Shown: positions 1 to 8,326, counted from the stretch's first letter. The stretch is DNA of 64,000 bases from Citreicella sp. C3M06 (GCF_018860705.1 NZ_JAHKQA010000091.1:47351-111350), one strand, 5' to 3'. The notes: generated by a model from the sequence alone, not told the origin. Program-made: numbers and translations.

Positions 1-124
1 GCGCTCTGTCGACCACCGCGGTGGTCTCGACAAGTTTCTTGACAAGGCTAAGGACGTTGAACTCAGCGCCGCGGCGCTGAAGGTCAAGAAAGAGATCGCC
101 AAGGCGCGCGCTGCCGCCGTCTGA
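1..124 (+). CDS. rpmB: 50S ribosomal protein L28, C-terminal 40 residues (5' end outside window)
   Basis: The reading frame from base 2 gives [13 protein letters not shown] followed by a lysine/alanine-rich tail ending ARAAAV. The [10 protein letters not shown] stretch is the typical C-terminal part of alphaproteobacterial L28, a small protein of the large ribosomal subunit. Only about 40 residues are inside the window; the start is upstream. A strong terminator follows within 40 bases, so rpmB is the last gene of its transcript. Identification is from recall of the family sequence, not a search. Confidence 0.88.
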   Translation, partial: RSVDHRGGLDKFLDKAKDVELSAAALKVKKEIAKARAAAV

Positions 125-160
125 TCGGTTGTGGCACTGCGCCACGCACAGAGTTATCCA

Positions 161-198
161 CAGCCCCGATGTCAGCACATCGGGGCTGTTTCCTTTTG
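161..198 (+). terminator. Rho-independent terminator of rpmB
   Basis: An 11-bp perfect stem (CAGCCCCGATG / CATCGGGGCTG, 161-171 and 178-188) with a 6-base loop is followed by a T-rich run (TTTCCTTTTG). Position just behind the rpmB stop fits its terminator. Confidence 0.9.
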
Positions 199-238
199 TC
201 GCGGGACAGAAATTTCCGATCAGCCTAGTTTTGCAGCG

Positions 239-589
239 ATGGTGCGAAAAACTTATCCACTGATTGGAATTTTACTGATTCTGGCACTGGCGTTGACCGG
301 CTACCAGATGGCGGTGGCGCGTGCGCAGCCAGTCCCGGCAGGGCAGATCGTTATCTGTTCGGGCATGGGCCTTGTCACTGTCATGGTCGATTCGGATGGC
401 CAGCCGGTCCAGCACAGCCACCTGTGCCCGGATGGTCTTTTGACGCTGTTCAACGGGCTGGGCGTTGCATGGATACCGCCGGGCAGGGAGCAGCGTTGGC
501 TGGTCTTGCCCGCCTTTGCCGAGGCCATGCACGGCGCCGGGCGCAGGTTGCCTGCAGTGCAGGCGCGTGATCCTCCGGCGCGGGTTTGA
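239..589 (+). CDS. Small exported hypothetical protein (DUF2946-like)
   Basis: The start at 239 (MVRKTYPLIG) was chosen over an upstream ATG at 131 because it begins directly with a positively charged residue pair and a hydrophobic segment (residues about 7-24), while the upstream start lies inside the rpmB terminator. The 116-residue product has a signal/anchor segment, then ICSG and HLCPDGLL, a spacing of two cysteines around a histidine that resembles DUF2946 proteins often found beside copper genes. The neighbour 37 bases downstream encodes a PCu(A)C copper chaperone, so a role in periplasmic metal handling is plausible but inferred. No enzyme motif is visible. Confidence 0.6.
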   Translation: MVRKTYPLIGILLILALALTGYQMAVARAQPVPAGQIVICSGMGLVTVMVDSDGQPVQHSHLCPDGLLTLFNGLGVAWIPPGREQRWLVLPAFAEAMHGAGRRLPAVQARDPPARV

Positions 590-626
590 CGTTCCGGCAG
601 ACCACAGACAGACCAAAGGACATCTG

Positions 627-1103
627 ATGAAAACGTTTCTTCTTGCGGGCGCGGCTGCGCTTGCGCTTGCCACCTCGGCTCAGGCTGACATCGTGATCCA
701 TGACGCCTATGCGCGCAGCGCCATGGCGACGGCGCCCACCGGGGCCGCCTTCATGCGGATCGAAAACACCGGCGACAGCGACGACCGGCTGGTATCGGTT
801 GCCTCTGATGCGGCCGAGCGGGTCGAGCTGCACACTCATATCTCCGATGCAAACGGGGTGATGAAGATGGCCGAGGTCGAGGACGGCTTTGCGATTCCTG
901 CCCATGGCGAACATGCGCTTCAGCGCGGCGGCGATCATGTCATGTTCATGGGGCTGAGGGCGCCGTTCGAGCAGGACGCCAAGGTTATCGTGACGTTGAC
1001 TTTCGAGAAGGCAGGCGAAAAGCGGGTAGAGATTCCCGTCGATCTGGCGCGCACGCCGACGCATGGCGAGGGCGGCGCGGGCCATAAAACCACGGGCAAC
1101 TGA
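627..1103 (+). CDS. Copper chaperone PCu(A)C family protein
   Basis: Start ATG 627 has AAAGGA 7 bases upstream and begins a clean signal peptide (MKTFLLAGAAALALATSAQA, cleavage after residue 20). The mature protein carries the PCu(A)C pattern: an early Met (FMRIENTG), then VELHTH and GVMKM, giving the Met/His ligands of this Cu(I)-binding family, and the late GGDHVMFMGL segment. These periplasmic proteins deliver copper to the CuA centre of cytochrome c oxidase. The tail is His-containing (THGEGGAGHK), possibly an additional metal-binding extension. It follows a small exported protein on the same strand and is probably co-transcribed. Confidence 0.88.
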   Translation: MKTFLLAGAAALALATSAQADIVIHDAYARSAMATAPTGAAFMRIENTGDSDDRLVSVASDAAERVELHTHISDANGVMKMAEVEDGFAIPAHGEHALQRGGDHVMFMGLRAPFEQDAKVIVTLTFEKAGEKRVEIPVDLARTPTHGEGGAGHKTTGN

Positions 1104-1110
1104 TCCAGAG

Positions 1111-1143
1111 GCGCGCCTTGCCGGGGCGCGCTGCATATCTTTT
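1111..1143 (+). terminator. Terminator-like hairpin between convergent genes
   Basis: GCGCGCC (1111-1117) pairs with GGCGCGC (1125-1131), followed by TGCATATCTTTT. It sits 8 bases after the PCu(A)C stop and before the convergent minus-strand gene end. Confidence 0.6.
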
Positions 1144-1820
1144 CAGCTGGTAAGATGATCCGGGGTCGGGGCGGTCTCCATTTCCGAGGCGGGCAGATCG
1201 AGCACGAGATGCCCGCCCTTGGCCCCCGGAGCACGGTGCGACAGCGACGAGAACGGCAGGGCGCGACGGTCCTGCGAAAAGAACCCGCCGTGGGCCACGA
1301 TGAAATAGTCGAGCCGATTCGCCTCGGCATTCCACAGTATGTCGGCCAGATGCCCCATTTCGGCGTCGCGCCCGAACACCGGGCGTTCCAGCCAGCGCCC
1401 AAGCCGGTCGTAGCGGTCCAGCGCCGCCTCGGCGCGCGGGTCGGTCTGGCGCTCGGGATCGTCGCCGGACCCCAGCATCGCGGCCAGCGCCAGCGGTGCA
1501 TGAGTCGCGCCGAAGGGGCCGACCACCAGTGGCGGCATCACACCGAACAGCGCATCGATCTGCGCGGTCTCGCCGGTCCAGTGCGGGGCGCGGTTGAGCT
1601 CTTCCTCGGTGATCCGCAACGGGACGCGCCGGGTCTGCGGATCGGGTCGGCCCATCAGCGACGCCGGGGCCAGCGCCTGCCCGCCGCCCCCCATGCCGAT
1701 TCCCAGCGACAGATAGACCAGCTTCCGCGTGCCCGCATCGAACACAAGGTCGCGCAGGACCAGTTCGGGCGCATCGGGGGCGATGGTCCATGTCAGCATG
1801 TCGGTCAGGCTCAGCAGCAT
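1143..1820 (-). CDS. PRC-barrel-like domain protein
   Basis: Start ATG at 1820 is preceded by GGAGGA at 8 bases spacing; a longer frame to 1862 exists but lacks a site. The 225-residue protein appears to contain two PRC-barrel-like halves: residues about 1-50 (LLSLTDMLTWTI ... LVYLSL) and about 130-180 (VFGRDAEMGHLADILWN ... LDYFIVAHGG), the latter with the typical V-x-G-D-x-E-x-G-x-L-x-D-I pattern. PRC-barrel proteins occur in photosynthetic reaction centres and in many soluble proteins of unknown role. No signal peptide. Substrate or partner cannot be told from sequence. It is transcribed convergently with the copper chaperone and divergently from the small ORF at 1947. Confidence 0.6.
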   Translation of the reverse strand: MLLSLTDMLTWTIAPDAPELVLRDLVFDAGTRKLVYLSLGIGMGGGGQALAPASLMGRPDPQTRRVPLRITEEELNRAPHWTGETAQIDALFGVMPPLVVGPFGATHAPLALAAMLGSGDDPERQTDPRAEAALDRYDRLGRWLERPVFGRDAEMGHLADILWNAEANRLDYFIVAHGGFFSQDRRALPFSSLSHRAPGAKGGHLVLDLPASEMETAPTPDHLTS

Positions 1821-1946
1821 CGGGTGTCCTCCTTCAAGCCGGGGCTCGGCCATGTCTTGCAAGTATAACCGGGTTGCAAAGCCATTGGTTCCGGAACCGA
1901 AGCGCCCTGCCGGAGGTTAGGATTTCAACCACCACAGGAGGCAGCC

Positions 1947-2051
1947 ATGTCCGTCGATATCTTCATCGCTGGTCTGGCCGGACTCACGATCATCGGTGTC
2001 CTCATCTTTGCGCTGACCAGCGCCAAAGACCGAGATGACGACATCCGCTGA
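1947..2051 (+). CDS. 34-residue single-span membrane protein
   Basis: ATG 1947 with AGGAGG at 1937-1942 (ideal spacing) opens a 34-codon frame. It encodes MSVDIFIAGLAG, a continuous hydrophobic helix (about residues 5-23), then a charged tail SAKDRDDDIR. The combination of a strong ribosome site, a clean helix and a terminator right behind it (2089-2121) argues that it is expressed. I do not recognise the family. It is too short for most ORF callers. It could be a small regulator or subunit of a membrane complex, but no partner is obvious nearby. Confidence 0.7.
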   Translation: MSVDIFIAGLAGLTIIGVLIFALTSAKDRDDDIR

Positions 2052-2088
2052 CCAAGCGGACCGAACCAGACCGCAGAACCACATCAAG

Positions 2089-2121
2089 CGAGGGGGCGCC
2101 TTGGTCGTTCCCTCGTTTTTT
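2089..2121 (+). terminator. Rho-independent terminator after the 34-aa ORF
   Basis: CGAGGG (2089-2094) pairs with CCCTCG (2110-2115) and is followed directly by six T (2116-2121). Confidence 0.75.
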
Positions 2122-2184
2122 GCGTGGGTTTTCACCGTCTGCCCTGCGTGTTTTGCGATCTTAAAGATGAGTGAAACTGTCAGG

Positions 2185-2216
2185 TTGACATATCCGATGC
2201 TTTTGCTCAGATATGA
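2185..2216 (+). promoter_or_regulatory. Possible promoter of the hemP/iron operon
   Basis: A perfect TTGACA at 2185-2190 lies about 90 bases before the first ORF of the iron block. A convincing -10 is missing; the best candidates (AGATAT/ATATGA, 2209-2216) are weak. The location after an upstream terminator supports a transcription start here. No clear Fur, Irr or RirA box was recognised. Confidence 0.35.
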
Positions 2217-2277
2217 GGGCGTCCAGCCACCCCGTGATCCGGGGCAGCCCGACCTGACCGGAACAAGGAGGCTGACA

Positions 2278-2418
2278 ATGACCCAGACCATTCGTATTGC
2301 GCAGGCCGCTCGCCCGCGCCGGGACGATCTGATCCAGCTTGTGCTGGGGGGGCTGTGGCCCGCAGAGGCGGCGCTCGAGGCGCTGCTGGACCGTATCGAG
2401 GCAGGGGAGGCCGCGTGA
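2278..2418 (+). CDS. 46-residue hypothetical protein preceding hemP
   Basis: ATG 2278 has AAGGAGG at 2265-2271. The product (MTQTIRIAQAARPRRDDLIQ...) is a basic N-terminus followed by an amphipathic, acidic helix ending EAGEAA; there is no signal peptide or membrane span. Its stop overlaps the hemP start (TGATG), so the two are translationally coupled. Family not recognised. It is likely part of the iron/heme operon by position only. Confidence 0.6.
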   Translation: MTQTIRIAQAARPRRDDLIQLVLGGLWPAEAALEALLDRIEAGEAA

Positions 2419-2579
2419 TGATGGAGCAGCGATTCGATACCGAGCGCGCCACCCCCGCGCTTCCCCGCCACCGTGCCCGCGACATGACCGATGGTGGCAA
2501 CATCGCCGAAATCGAGCTCGACGGGCAGGTCTATACCCTGCGCATCACCAAGGCCGGCAAGCTCATCCTGACCAAGTGA
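2418..2579 (+). CDS. hemP: Hemin uptake protein HemP
   Basis: The 53-residue product ends VYTLRITKAGKLILTK, which is the conserved C-terminal signature of the HemP/HmuP family (Y-x-L-R-x-T-x-x-G-K-L-I-L-T-K). HemP proteins are small cytosolic factors linked to heme uptake genes; in several proteobacteria the homologue acts as an activator of heme-receptor expression. The start at 2418 overlaps the preceding stop; a second ATG follows at 2421. It leads an iron/heme block rather than sitting beside a TonB heme receptor, which is not present in this window. Confidence 0.9.
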   Translation: MMEQRFDTERATPALPRHRARDMTDGGNIAEIELDGQVYTLRITKAGKLILTK

Positions 2580-2623
2580 TCCCGTCAGCCAACCTTTAGA
2601 ATAAACGCCAACGAGGACAGTTC

Positions 2624-3880
2624 ATGAAATTCACCACCTCTACCGCCGTCGCGCTGCTGCTGGCATCGCCCGCGCTGGCCGCCCCCAAGGCCGACGTGCT
2701 GACCAATTACGCCGACATCGCGCTGGCGGGATACGAGGACAGCCTGACCACCGCACAAGCGCTTGAAGCTGCGGTGGACGCCCTGATCGCCGATCCGTCG
2801 GAGGCAACGCTGGCCGCTGCGCGCGATGCGTGGCGCGGCTCGCGCCCGTCCTACCAGCAGACCGAAGTCTTTCGCTTCGGCAACCCGATCGTCGACGAGT
2901 GGGAAGGCAAGGTGAATGCCTGGCCGCTGGATGAGGGGCTGATGGACTACGTCTCGGAGGATTACGAAGGCCCGACCGACGAAAACGAATACGCTGCGCT
3001 GAACATCATTGCCAACCCGTCGGTCACCATCGCCGGGCAGCAGATCGATGCGTCCGAGATCACCGCCGAGCTGATCGCCGATACGCTCAACGAGGCGGAC
3101 GGGGTCGAATCCAACGTGGCGCGCGGCTATCACGCCATCGAATTCCTGCTCTGGGGGCAGGATCTCAACGGTACCGGGCCGGGGGCCGGGGAACGCCCGT
3201 TCACCGACTACGCGCAGGGCGATGATTGCACGGGTGGCAATTGCGACCGGCGCGCCGATTACCTCAAGGCCGCGACCGCGCTGCTGGTGGCCGACCTGCA
3301 CGAGATGGTCGACGCATGGGGCAGCGATGGCGCCGCGCGCGCCGCGCTGATGGAAGACGAGGATGCCGGCATCACCGCCATGCTCACCGGCATGGGCTCG
3401 CTGTCCTATGGCGAGCAGGCGGGCGAGCGGATGCGCCTTGGCCTGATGCTCAACGATCCCGAGGAAGAGCACGACTGTTTCTCTGATAACACCCATATCT
3501 CGCATTTCTACGACGGGCAGGGCATCCAGAACGTCTATCTTGGCAGCTACACCCGCATTGATGGCAGCACCGTCGAAGGGCCGTCGCTGTCCGAGCTCGT
3601 GGCCGAGATCGACCCGGAACTCGACACCGAGATGAAGGCCAAGCTGGACACCACCATGGCGGCGCTTGGCGACATCGTGGAGGCGGCCGAGGGCGGCTTT
3701 GCCTATGACCAGATGCTGGCGCTTGGCAATGAAAAGGGCGAAGCGCTGATCATGGGCGGCGTCGACGGGCTGATCGATCAGACCCGCACCATCGAGCGCA
3801 TCGTGGCAGAGCTGAACGTCTCGGATGTGGCGATCGAAGGCTCGGACAGCCTCGACAACCCTAACGCGATCTTCCAGTAA
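2624..3880 (+). CDS. Imelysin family protein (IrpA-like periplasmic iron-linked protein)
   Basis: ATG 2624 follows GAGGAC and opens a signal peptide ending SPALAA. The 418-residue product contains the imelysin (peptidase M75) hallmark ARGYHAIEFLLWGQD (about residues 167-181, the GxHxxE motif) and an early WRGSRPSYQQTEVFRFG segment typical of the family. IrpA-type imelysins are iron-regulated periplasmic or outer-membrane proteins; the GxHxxE site is proposed to bind metal. A DDCTGGNCDRRADYL insertion with two cysteines may form a disulfide. It is followed by bfd and bfr at 13 bases, so periplasmic iron handling and cytosolic storage are co-transcribed. An AT-rich TTTAGAATAAA before the start resembles half of an Irr site, which is not enough to claim regulation. 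Confidence 0.9.
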   Translation: MKFTTSTAVALLLASPALAAPKADVLTNYADIALAGYEDSLTTAQALEAAVDALIADPSEATLAAARDAWRGSRPSYQQTEVFRFGNPIVDEWEGKVNAWPLDEGLMDYVSEDYEGPTDENEYAALNIIANPSVTIAGQQIDASEITAELIADTLNEADGVESNVARGYHAIEFLLWGQDLNGTGPGAGERPFTDYAQGDDCTGGNCDRRADYLKAATALLVADLHEMVDAWGSDGAARAALMEDEDAGITAMLTGMGSLSYGEQAGERMRLGLMLNDPEEEHDCFSDNTHISHFYDGQGIQNVYLGSYTRIDGSTVEGPSLSELVAEIDPELDTEMKAKLDTTMAALGDIVEAAEGGFAYDQMLALGNEKGEALIMGGVDGLIDQTRTIERIVAELNVSDVAIEGSDSLDNPNAIFQ

Positions 3881-3893
3881 AAGGGTCGGCAAG

Positions 3894-4148
3894 ATGATCG
3901 TCTGTAGTTGCAACGGTATATCGGACAAAGATATCAATGCAGCCATCGACTGGATGCGCGCAGCTGACCCCCAGACGATCATCACCCCCGGCAAGGTCTA
4001 TCATGCTCTGGGGAAAGCGGCCGATTGCGGAAGCTGCATGCCGCTTTTCCTGCACATGATGCGCGCGAACGCCAACCTTGAAGTACCCATGGAACTCCGT
4101 GGCCTAAGGCCTCGGACCTACAAAGGAAAATCCAATGAAGGGCGATGA
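3894..4148 (+). CDS. bfd: Bacterioferritin-associated ferredoxin
   Basis: The start at 3894 gives [14 protein letters not shown], the conserved N-terminus of Bfd. The four [2Fe-2S] ligands are C4, C6, C45 and C48 (VCSC ... DCGSC). Bfd binds bacterioferritin and passes electrons to its heme to reduce and release stored ferric iron. At 84 residues it is slightly longer than the usual 65-75 because of a C-terminal extension that overlaps bfr by 14 bases. The overlap ties its translation to its partner. A role in Fe-S or heme sensing is not suggested by anything seen here. Confidence 0.94.
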   Translation: MIVCSCNGISDKDINAAIDWMRAADPQTIITPGKVYHALGKAADCGSCMPLFLHMMRANANLEVPMELRGLRPRTYKGKSNEGR

Positions 4149-4620
4149 GAAGGTCATCGAATATCTCAACCGGGCGCTGCGCTCGGAACTGACGGCGGTC
4201 AGCCAGTACTGGCTGCATTACCGTCTTCAGGAAGACTGGGGCCTTGGTCACATGGCCAAGAAAAGTCGCGAGGAATCCATCGAAGAGATGAACCACGCCG
4301 ACAAGCTGATCACCCGGATCATCTTTCTGGAAGGCCATCCCAACCTGCAAAAGCTTGACCCGCTGCGCATCGGTCAGACGCCCAAGGAAACGCTTGAGGC
4401 GGATCTGGCGGCCGAACACGAGGCGCGCACACTGTATATCGAGGCGCGCGACCATTGCGAGTCGGTCAAGGATTACGTGTCCAAGGATCTGTTCGAAGAG
4501 CTGATCGCCGATGAGGAAGGCCATATCGACTTTCTCGAAACGCAGCTCGATCTTTACGCCCGGCTGGGCGAAGCAGGTTACACGCAGGTCAATGCCTTCC
4601 CGATGTCTGAAGCCGAATAA
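4135..4620 (+). CDS. bfr: Bacterioferritin
   Basis: The 161-residue product has the family length and all functional residues in canonical positions: heme ligand Met52 and ferroxidase ligands Glu18, Glu51, His54, Glu94, Glu127 and His130. It is therefore a heme-binding, catalytically intact 24-mer iron-storage protein rather than a degenerate subunit. AAAGGAAA precedes ATG 4135. The start lies inside the end of bfd and the stop region is overlapped by the following di-heme oxidoreductase gene, so the three genes are translationally chained. Confidence 0.97.
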   Translation: MKGDEKVIEYLNRALRSELTAVSQYWLHYRLQEDWGLGHMAKKSREESIEEMNHADKLITRIIFLEGHPNLQKLDPLRIGQTPKETLEADLAAEHEARTLYIEARDHCESVKDYVSKDLFEELIADEEGHIDFLETQLDLYARLGEAGYTQVNAFPMSEAE

Positions 4621-6118
4621 GGCGCTCGTCTGCGTCGCCCTTGTCTGGGGCGGCGCGGCATTCGGGGCAGAGCCGGCAAGCGATCCGCAGCTGTCCCAGA
4701 TTCCCCGCACCAAGGCCGAACAGGCGCGCATTTCCGCAGCCGTTGCCCCGACCACTGATTTCACCGCGCCAGAGCCGTTCGAGGCCCGCCCCGCCGGGGC
4801 CGCCACCGTGCCCGCCCGGCGCGACGCTCAGGCCTTTGCCCAGCCCGCAGCGGGGATTCAGGGCGAGGCACTGATGGGCTGGCATCTTGGTCAGGCGCTG
4901 TTCGACAAGCTCTGGGCACCGTCGCCGTCTTCGACCCGCGCCTCCGATGGGCTCGGGCCGCTGTACAATGCGCGCTCCTGTCAGGCCTGCCATATCCGCG
5001 ACGGGCGCGGTCATGCGCCGGACGGAGGCGGCGCGGTGTCGATGGTGCTGAAACTTTCGGTGCCAGCCGATCCAGAGGCCGATGCGCCCGCCATCGAGGA
5101 CTGGATCGCCACCGCGCCAGACCCGGTCTATGGCATCCAGATTCAGGACTTCGGCGCCATCGGCCAGCCTGCCGAGGCGCAAGTTGATGTCAGCTACGAA
5201 TTGATCGAGGTGCCGCTGTCAGGGGGCGAGACCGCGACCCTGCGCAAGCCGCGTTACACCGCTTCTGCGCTTGGCTATGGCCCGTTGGCGCCGGGCGCCA
5301 TGCTCAGCCCGCGCGTGGCGCCGCAGATGATCGGGCTGGGATTGCTCGAAGCGATTCCAGCGGCCGAGATCCTTGCCCGCGCCGATCCGCAAGACAGCGA
5401 CGGCGATGGCATTTCGGGGCGCGCGGCCATCGTCTGGTCGGTCGAATACGACCAACCCATGCTGGGCCGCTTTGGCTGGAAGGGGATAGAGCCGACGATA
5501 CGCGATCAGATTGCCTCGGCGTTTTCCACCGATATCGGCATCTCGACATGGTTGCGCCCCGCCGCCGGCGGCGATTGTACCGCCGCGCAGACCCGCTGCA
5601 CCGAGGCCCCGCATGGCGTGGATGCCGAGGGCGCCGAAATCTCGCGCGAGGCGCTGGAGACCGTCGTGCATTTCAGCCGCAGCCTTGGCGTGCCCGCCCG
5701 GCGCGACATGGACGATGCGCAGGTGCTGCGCGGCAAGCAGCTGTTCCATGACACCGGCTGCACCGCCTGCCACACCCCCAAACATGTCACCGCCCGGCTG
5801 ACCGACGCGCCAGAGCGCAGCTTTCAGCTGATCTGGCCGTTCACCGATCTGCTGCTGCATGACATGGGCGAGGGACTGGCCGATCACCGCCCCGAGGGGC
5901 GCGCCACCGGGCGCGAATGGAAGACCCCACCGCTCTGGGGCATCGGCTTGACCGGGCAGGTTTCGGGCCATACCCAGTACCTTCATGACGGCCGCGCGGG
6001 CTCGCTTCTCGAGGCGGTGCTCTGGCACGGTGGCGAGGCACAGCGCCAGCGCGATGCCGTCACTGCCATGCCTCCCGCCGACCGTTCTGCTCTGATCCGC
6101 TATCTGGAAAGTCTCTGA
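4592..6118 (+). CDS. Di-heme oxidoreductase family protein (DUF1111, thiol oxidoreductase-like)
   Basis: Start ATG 4592 was chosen because it opens a plausible signal peptide ([10 protein letters not shown], hydrophobic core, cleavage after AAFGA at residue 26); it overlaps bfr by 29 bases. The 508-residue protein carries two c-type heme sites, CQACH at about 130-134 and CTACH at about 390-394, and the typical [13 protein letters not shown] and DTGCTACH contexts of DUF1111 (related to di-heme peroxidase-like proteins). In other proteobacteria this family sits between two imelysin genes and a DUF1513 gene and is iron-regulated. A periplasmic electron-transfer step in iron or heme acquisition is the likely role; the substrate is unknown. 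Confidence 0.88.
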   Translation: MPSRCLKPNKALVCVALVWGGAAFGAEPASDPQLSQIPRTKAEQARISAAVAPTTDFTAPEPFEARPAGAATVPARRDAQAFAQPAAGIQGEALMGWHLGQALFDKLWAPSPSSTRASDGLGPLYNARSCQACHIRDGRGHAPDGGGAVSMVLKLSVPADPEADAPAIEDWIATAPDPVYGIQIQDFGAIGQPAEAQVDVSYELIEVPLSGGETATLRKPRYTASALGYGPLAPGAMLSPRVAPQMIGLGLLEAIPAAEILARADPQDSDGDGISGRAAIVWSVEYDQPMLGRFGWKGIEPTIRDQIASAFSTDIGISTWLRPAAGGDCTAAQTRCTEAPHGVDAEGAEISREALETVVHFSRSLGVPARRDMDDAQVLRGKQLFHDTGCTACHTPKHVTARLTDAPERSFQLIWPFTDLLLHDMGEGLADHRPEGRATGREWKTPPLWGIGLTGQVSGHTQYLHDGRAGSLLEAVLWHGGEAQRQRDAVTAMPPADRSALIRYLESL

Positions 6119-6121
6119 CCC

Positions 6122-7099
6122 ATGCGCCACCTTGCCCTGCTCGCCCTGATTGCCGCCACCCCCGCCAGCGCCGGGGTGCCCGAGGCATTGGACGAGGTCA
6201 TCCTGCCCGGCTTTGCGGGCTTTGCCGAAGCGGCGACAGCGCTGTCGGTCGCCGCCTCCGCCGATTGCACCCCCGAGTCGCTGAGGGCCCCGTGGAACGC
6301 CGCCTTCGATGCCTGGACGCAGATCGGTGACATTCGCATTGGCCCGTCGGAAACCGGCGCGCTTGGCGTTGCCTTCTGGCCCGATGTGCGCGGCTTTACC
6401 CCGCGCACGCTGGGCAATCTCATCAAGACCGAGGCTGAGGTCGGCACCGACCCCGCCGCCTATGCCGAAGTGTCCATCGCCGGGCGCGGGCTGTTTGCGC
6501 TGGAACGGATGTTCTACGACGCCGATTTCTCAGGCTACGAGGCGGACAGCTATTCCTGCACGCTGGTGCAGACCATGACCGCTGAACTCGCCGCGCAGGC
6601 TGGCGCGCTTGACGCCGGGTGGGAGGGCTTTTCCAAGGTGCTGCTGAGCGCTGGCGAGGAGGGCAACACGCTGTACCTCAGCGAGGGTGAGGCGATGGAT
6701 GTTCTGTATACGCAGGCACTGTCGGGGCTGGAATTTTCCGACGTGGCGCGGCTGGGCAACCCGCTGGGCAGCTTCGAGCGCCCGCGCCCGACCCGGGCCG
6801 AGGCGTGGCGCTCAGAGCGCAGCTTGCGCAACGTGCTGTTGACCGCCGATGCCTCGGTGGCACTGGCCCACGCGGTCGGAGGCATGCCGCTGCCGGTGAC
6901 CGATGCCGCGCTGGATCGCCTGCACGAGCTGGCGGAGCGGGTGAGCGACCCGTCGTTTCAGGACATCGAAGACCCTTCGGCCCGGCTGCGCGTCGAGATC
7001 GTGCAGCAGCAGGTCAACGCCATCGGCGAAGCCATCAAGGGTGAGCTTGGCGCCGCGCTAGGCCTGACCGCCGGGTTCAATTCTCAGGACGGAGACTGA
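6122..7099 (+). CDS. Second imelysin family protein
   Basis: ATG 6122 begins a short signal peptide (MRHLALLALIAATPASA). The 325-residue product has the imelysin layout, including an N-terminal VILPGFAGFAEAA segment, a central AGRGLFALERMFYD region at the place of the GxHxxE motif, and ARLGNPLGSFERPRPT. The His of the motif is not present, so metal binding may differ from the first imelysin. Three bases separate it from the di-heme gene and three from the DUF1513 gene, so it is in the same operon. Its pairing with DUF1111 and DUF1513 is a recurring arrangement. Confidence 0.86.
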   Translation: MRHLALLALIAATPASAGVPEALDEVILPGFAGFAEAATALSVAASADCTPESLRAPWNAAFDAWTQIGDIRIGPSETGALGVAFWPDVRGFTPRTLGNLIKTEAEVGTDPAAYAEVSIAGRGLFALERMFYDADFSGYEADSYSCTLVQTMTAELAAQAGALDAGWEGFSKVLLSAGEEGNTLYLSEGEAMDVLYTQALSGLEFSDVARLGNPLGSFERPRPTRAEAWRSERSLRNVLLTADASVALAHAVGGMPLPVTDAALDRLHELAERVSDPSFQDIEDPSARLRVEIVQQQVNAIGEAIKGELGAALGLTAGFNSQDGD

Positions 7100-7102
7100 T
7101 CC

Positions 7103-8173
7103 ATGACCACCCGACGCGCCTTCATCGCCTCATTGCTTGCCGCCTCGGCCAGCCCTGCCGTGGGCTGGGCATCGGTGGGCGATCCAACCTATCTTGCCGC
7201 AGCGCGGATGCCCGACGGCAGCTATATGCTGGCGGGCCTGCGCGAGGATGGCTCGGCGGCGTTCAGCGTGCCGCTTCCGGCACGTGGCCACGCGGCGGCG
7301 GCGCATCCATCCCGCGCCGAGGCGGTGGGCTTTGCCCGCCGTCCGGGCACCTATGCGCTGGTCATCGATTGCCGCGACGGCGAAGTGCTGCACCGGCTGG
7401 AGGCCCCGGACGAGCGCCAGTTCAACGGGCATGGCACCTTCTCGCCGGATGGGCGGCTGCTTTACACGGTCGAACAGCGCGTCGCCGACAGTGAAGGCTT
7501 CATCGGGGTCTGGAATACCGATGGCTATCGGCGCGTGGCGGAATTCGCCAGCCACGGAGTCGGGCCACATGACATCCGGGTGATGCCCGATCACGCCAGC
7601 CTTGTGATCGCCAACGGCGGCATCCAGACCGACAAATGGGATCGCGCCAAGCTCAACACCGACACCATGCGGCCAAGCCTTGTCTATGTCGATCTGGATG
7701 GCGCACTGCTGGAAAAGCGCGATCTGCCAGAGTTTTACCAGAACTCGATCCGCCACCTTGCGCTGCGCGCCGATGGGCTGGTGGGCTTTGCGATGCAATG
7801 GGAAGGCGAGGCGGGCTATGCGCCGCCGCTGCTGGCGCTACATCGACGCGGTGAGGAGCTGGTGCTGTGCGAAGCCCCGCTTGAAGACGAGCTGGCGATG
7901 GATGGCTACGCTGGCAGCGTGGCATTCTGCGGCGACGGCAGCGAGATCGCCATCAGCTCGCCGAGGGGCGGGCGCTTGCACCGGTTTTCCGACACGGGCG
8001 TTTTTCTGGGCGCGGTGTCGCGCACCGATGTCTGCGGGCTGGCGCCGCATGCCGGGGGCTACATGGCGAGCGACGGGCTGGGCGGCGTGCTGCTGGTGCG
8101 CGGCGGCGCGGTCAAGCCGCTGACCATCGCTCAGGCCGCGTGGGACAACCATCTGATTCCGATCCACGCCTGA
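7103..8173 (+). CDS. DUF1513 domain-containing protein
   Basis: The 356-residue protein begins MTTRRAFIASLLAASASP, a twin-arginine-like export signal. The body has repeated beta-propeller-like segments (HGTFSPDGRLLYTVEQ, GVGPHDIRVMPD, NSIRHLALRADG, FCGDGSEIAISSP), the pattern of DUF1513, which is related to WD/YVTN-type propellers. It is the last gene of the iron block and is followed by a hairpin. Function is not established; operon context suggests a periplasmic partner of the imelysin and di-heme proteins. Confidence 0.85.
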   Translation: MTTRRAFIASLLAASASPAVGWASVGDPTYLAAARMPDGSYMLAGLREDGSAAFSVPLPARGHAAAAHPSRAEAVGFARRPGTYALVIDCRDGEVLHRLEAPDERQFNGHGTFSPDGRLLYTVEQRVADSEGFIGVWNTDGYRRVAEFASHGVGPHDIRVMPDHASLVIANGGIQTDKWDRAKLNTDTMRPSLVYVDLDGALLEKRDLPEFYQNSIRHLALRADGLVGFAMQWEGEAGYAPPLLALHRRGEELVLCEAPLEDELAMDGYAGSVAFCGDGSEIAISSPRGGRLHRFSDTGVFLGAVSRTDVCGLAPHAGGYMASDGLGGVLLVRGGAVKPLTIAQAAWDNHLIPIHA

Positions 8174-8286
8174 CGGCAAAGCCGGGGGCTGGCGGCGCAG
8201 CGATCCAGCGGCTTGGGGCGCGCCGTCAAAAAGCGCGTCCCAAGCTGAAACAGATCTTTCCGGATATCAATTCCCTCAAAAGCCGA

Positions 8287-8314
8287 CCGCCGCGGGAGGA
8301 GGCAACCGCGGCGG
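8287..8314. terminator. Hairpin between convergent DUF1513 and xylB
   Basis: CCGCCGCGG (8287-8295) and CCGCGGCGG (8306-8314) form a 9-bp perfect stem. No T run follows on either strand, so it is a weak terminator candidate or an mRNA 3'-end stabiliser for one or both genes. Confidence 0.5.
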
Positions 8315-8326
8315 CCGGATGAGCGA

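Noticed and set aside
131..238. N-terminal extension of the DUF2946-like protein
   Set aside because: It overlaps the rpmB terminator and adds a non-family N-terminus before the signal segment.
2594..2604. TTTAGAATAAA as an Irr (ICE) box before the imelysin gene
   Set aside because: Only one half of the palindrome is present; not enough for a regulator site.
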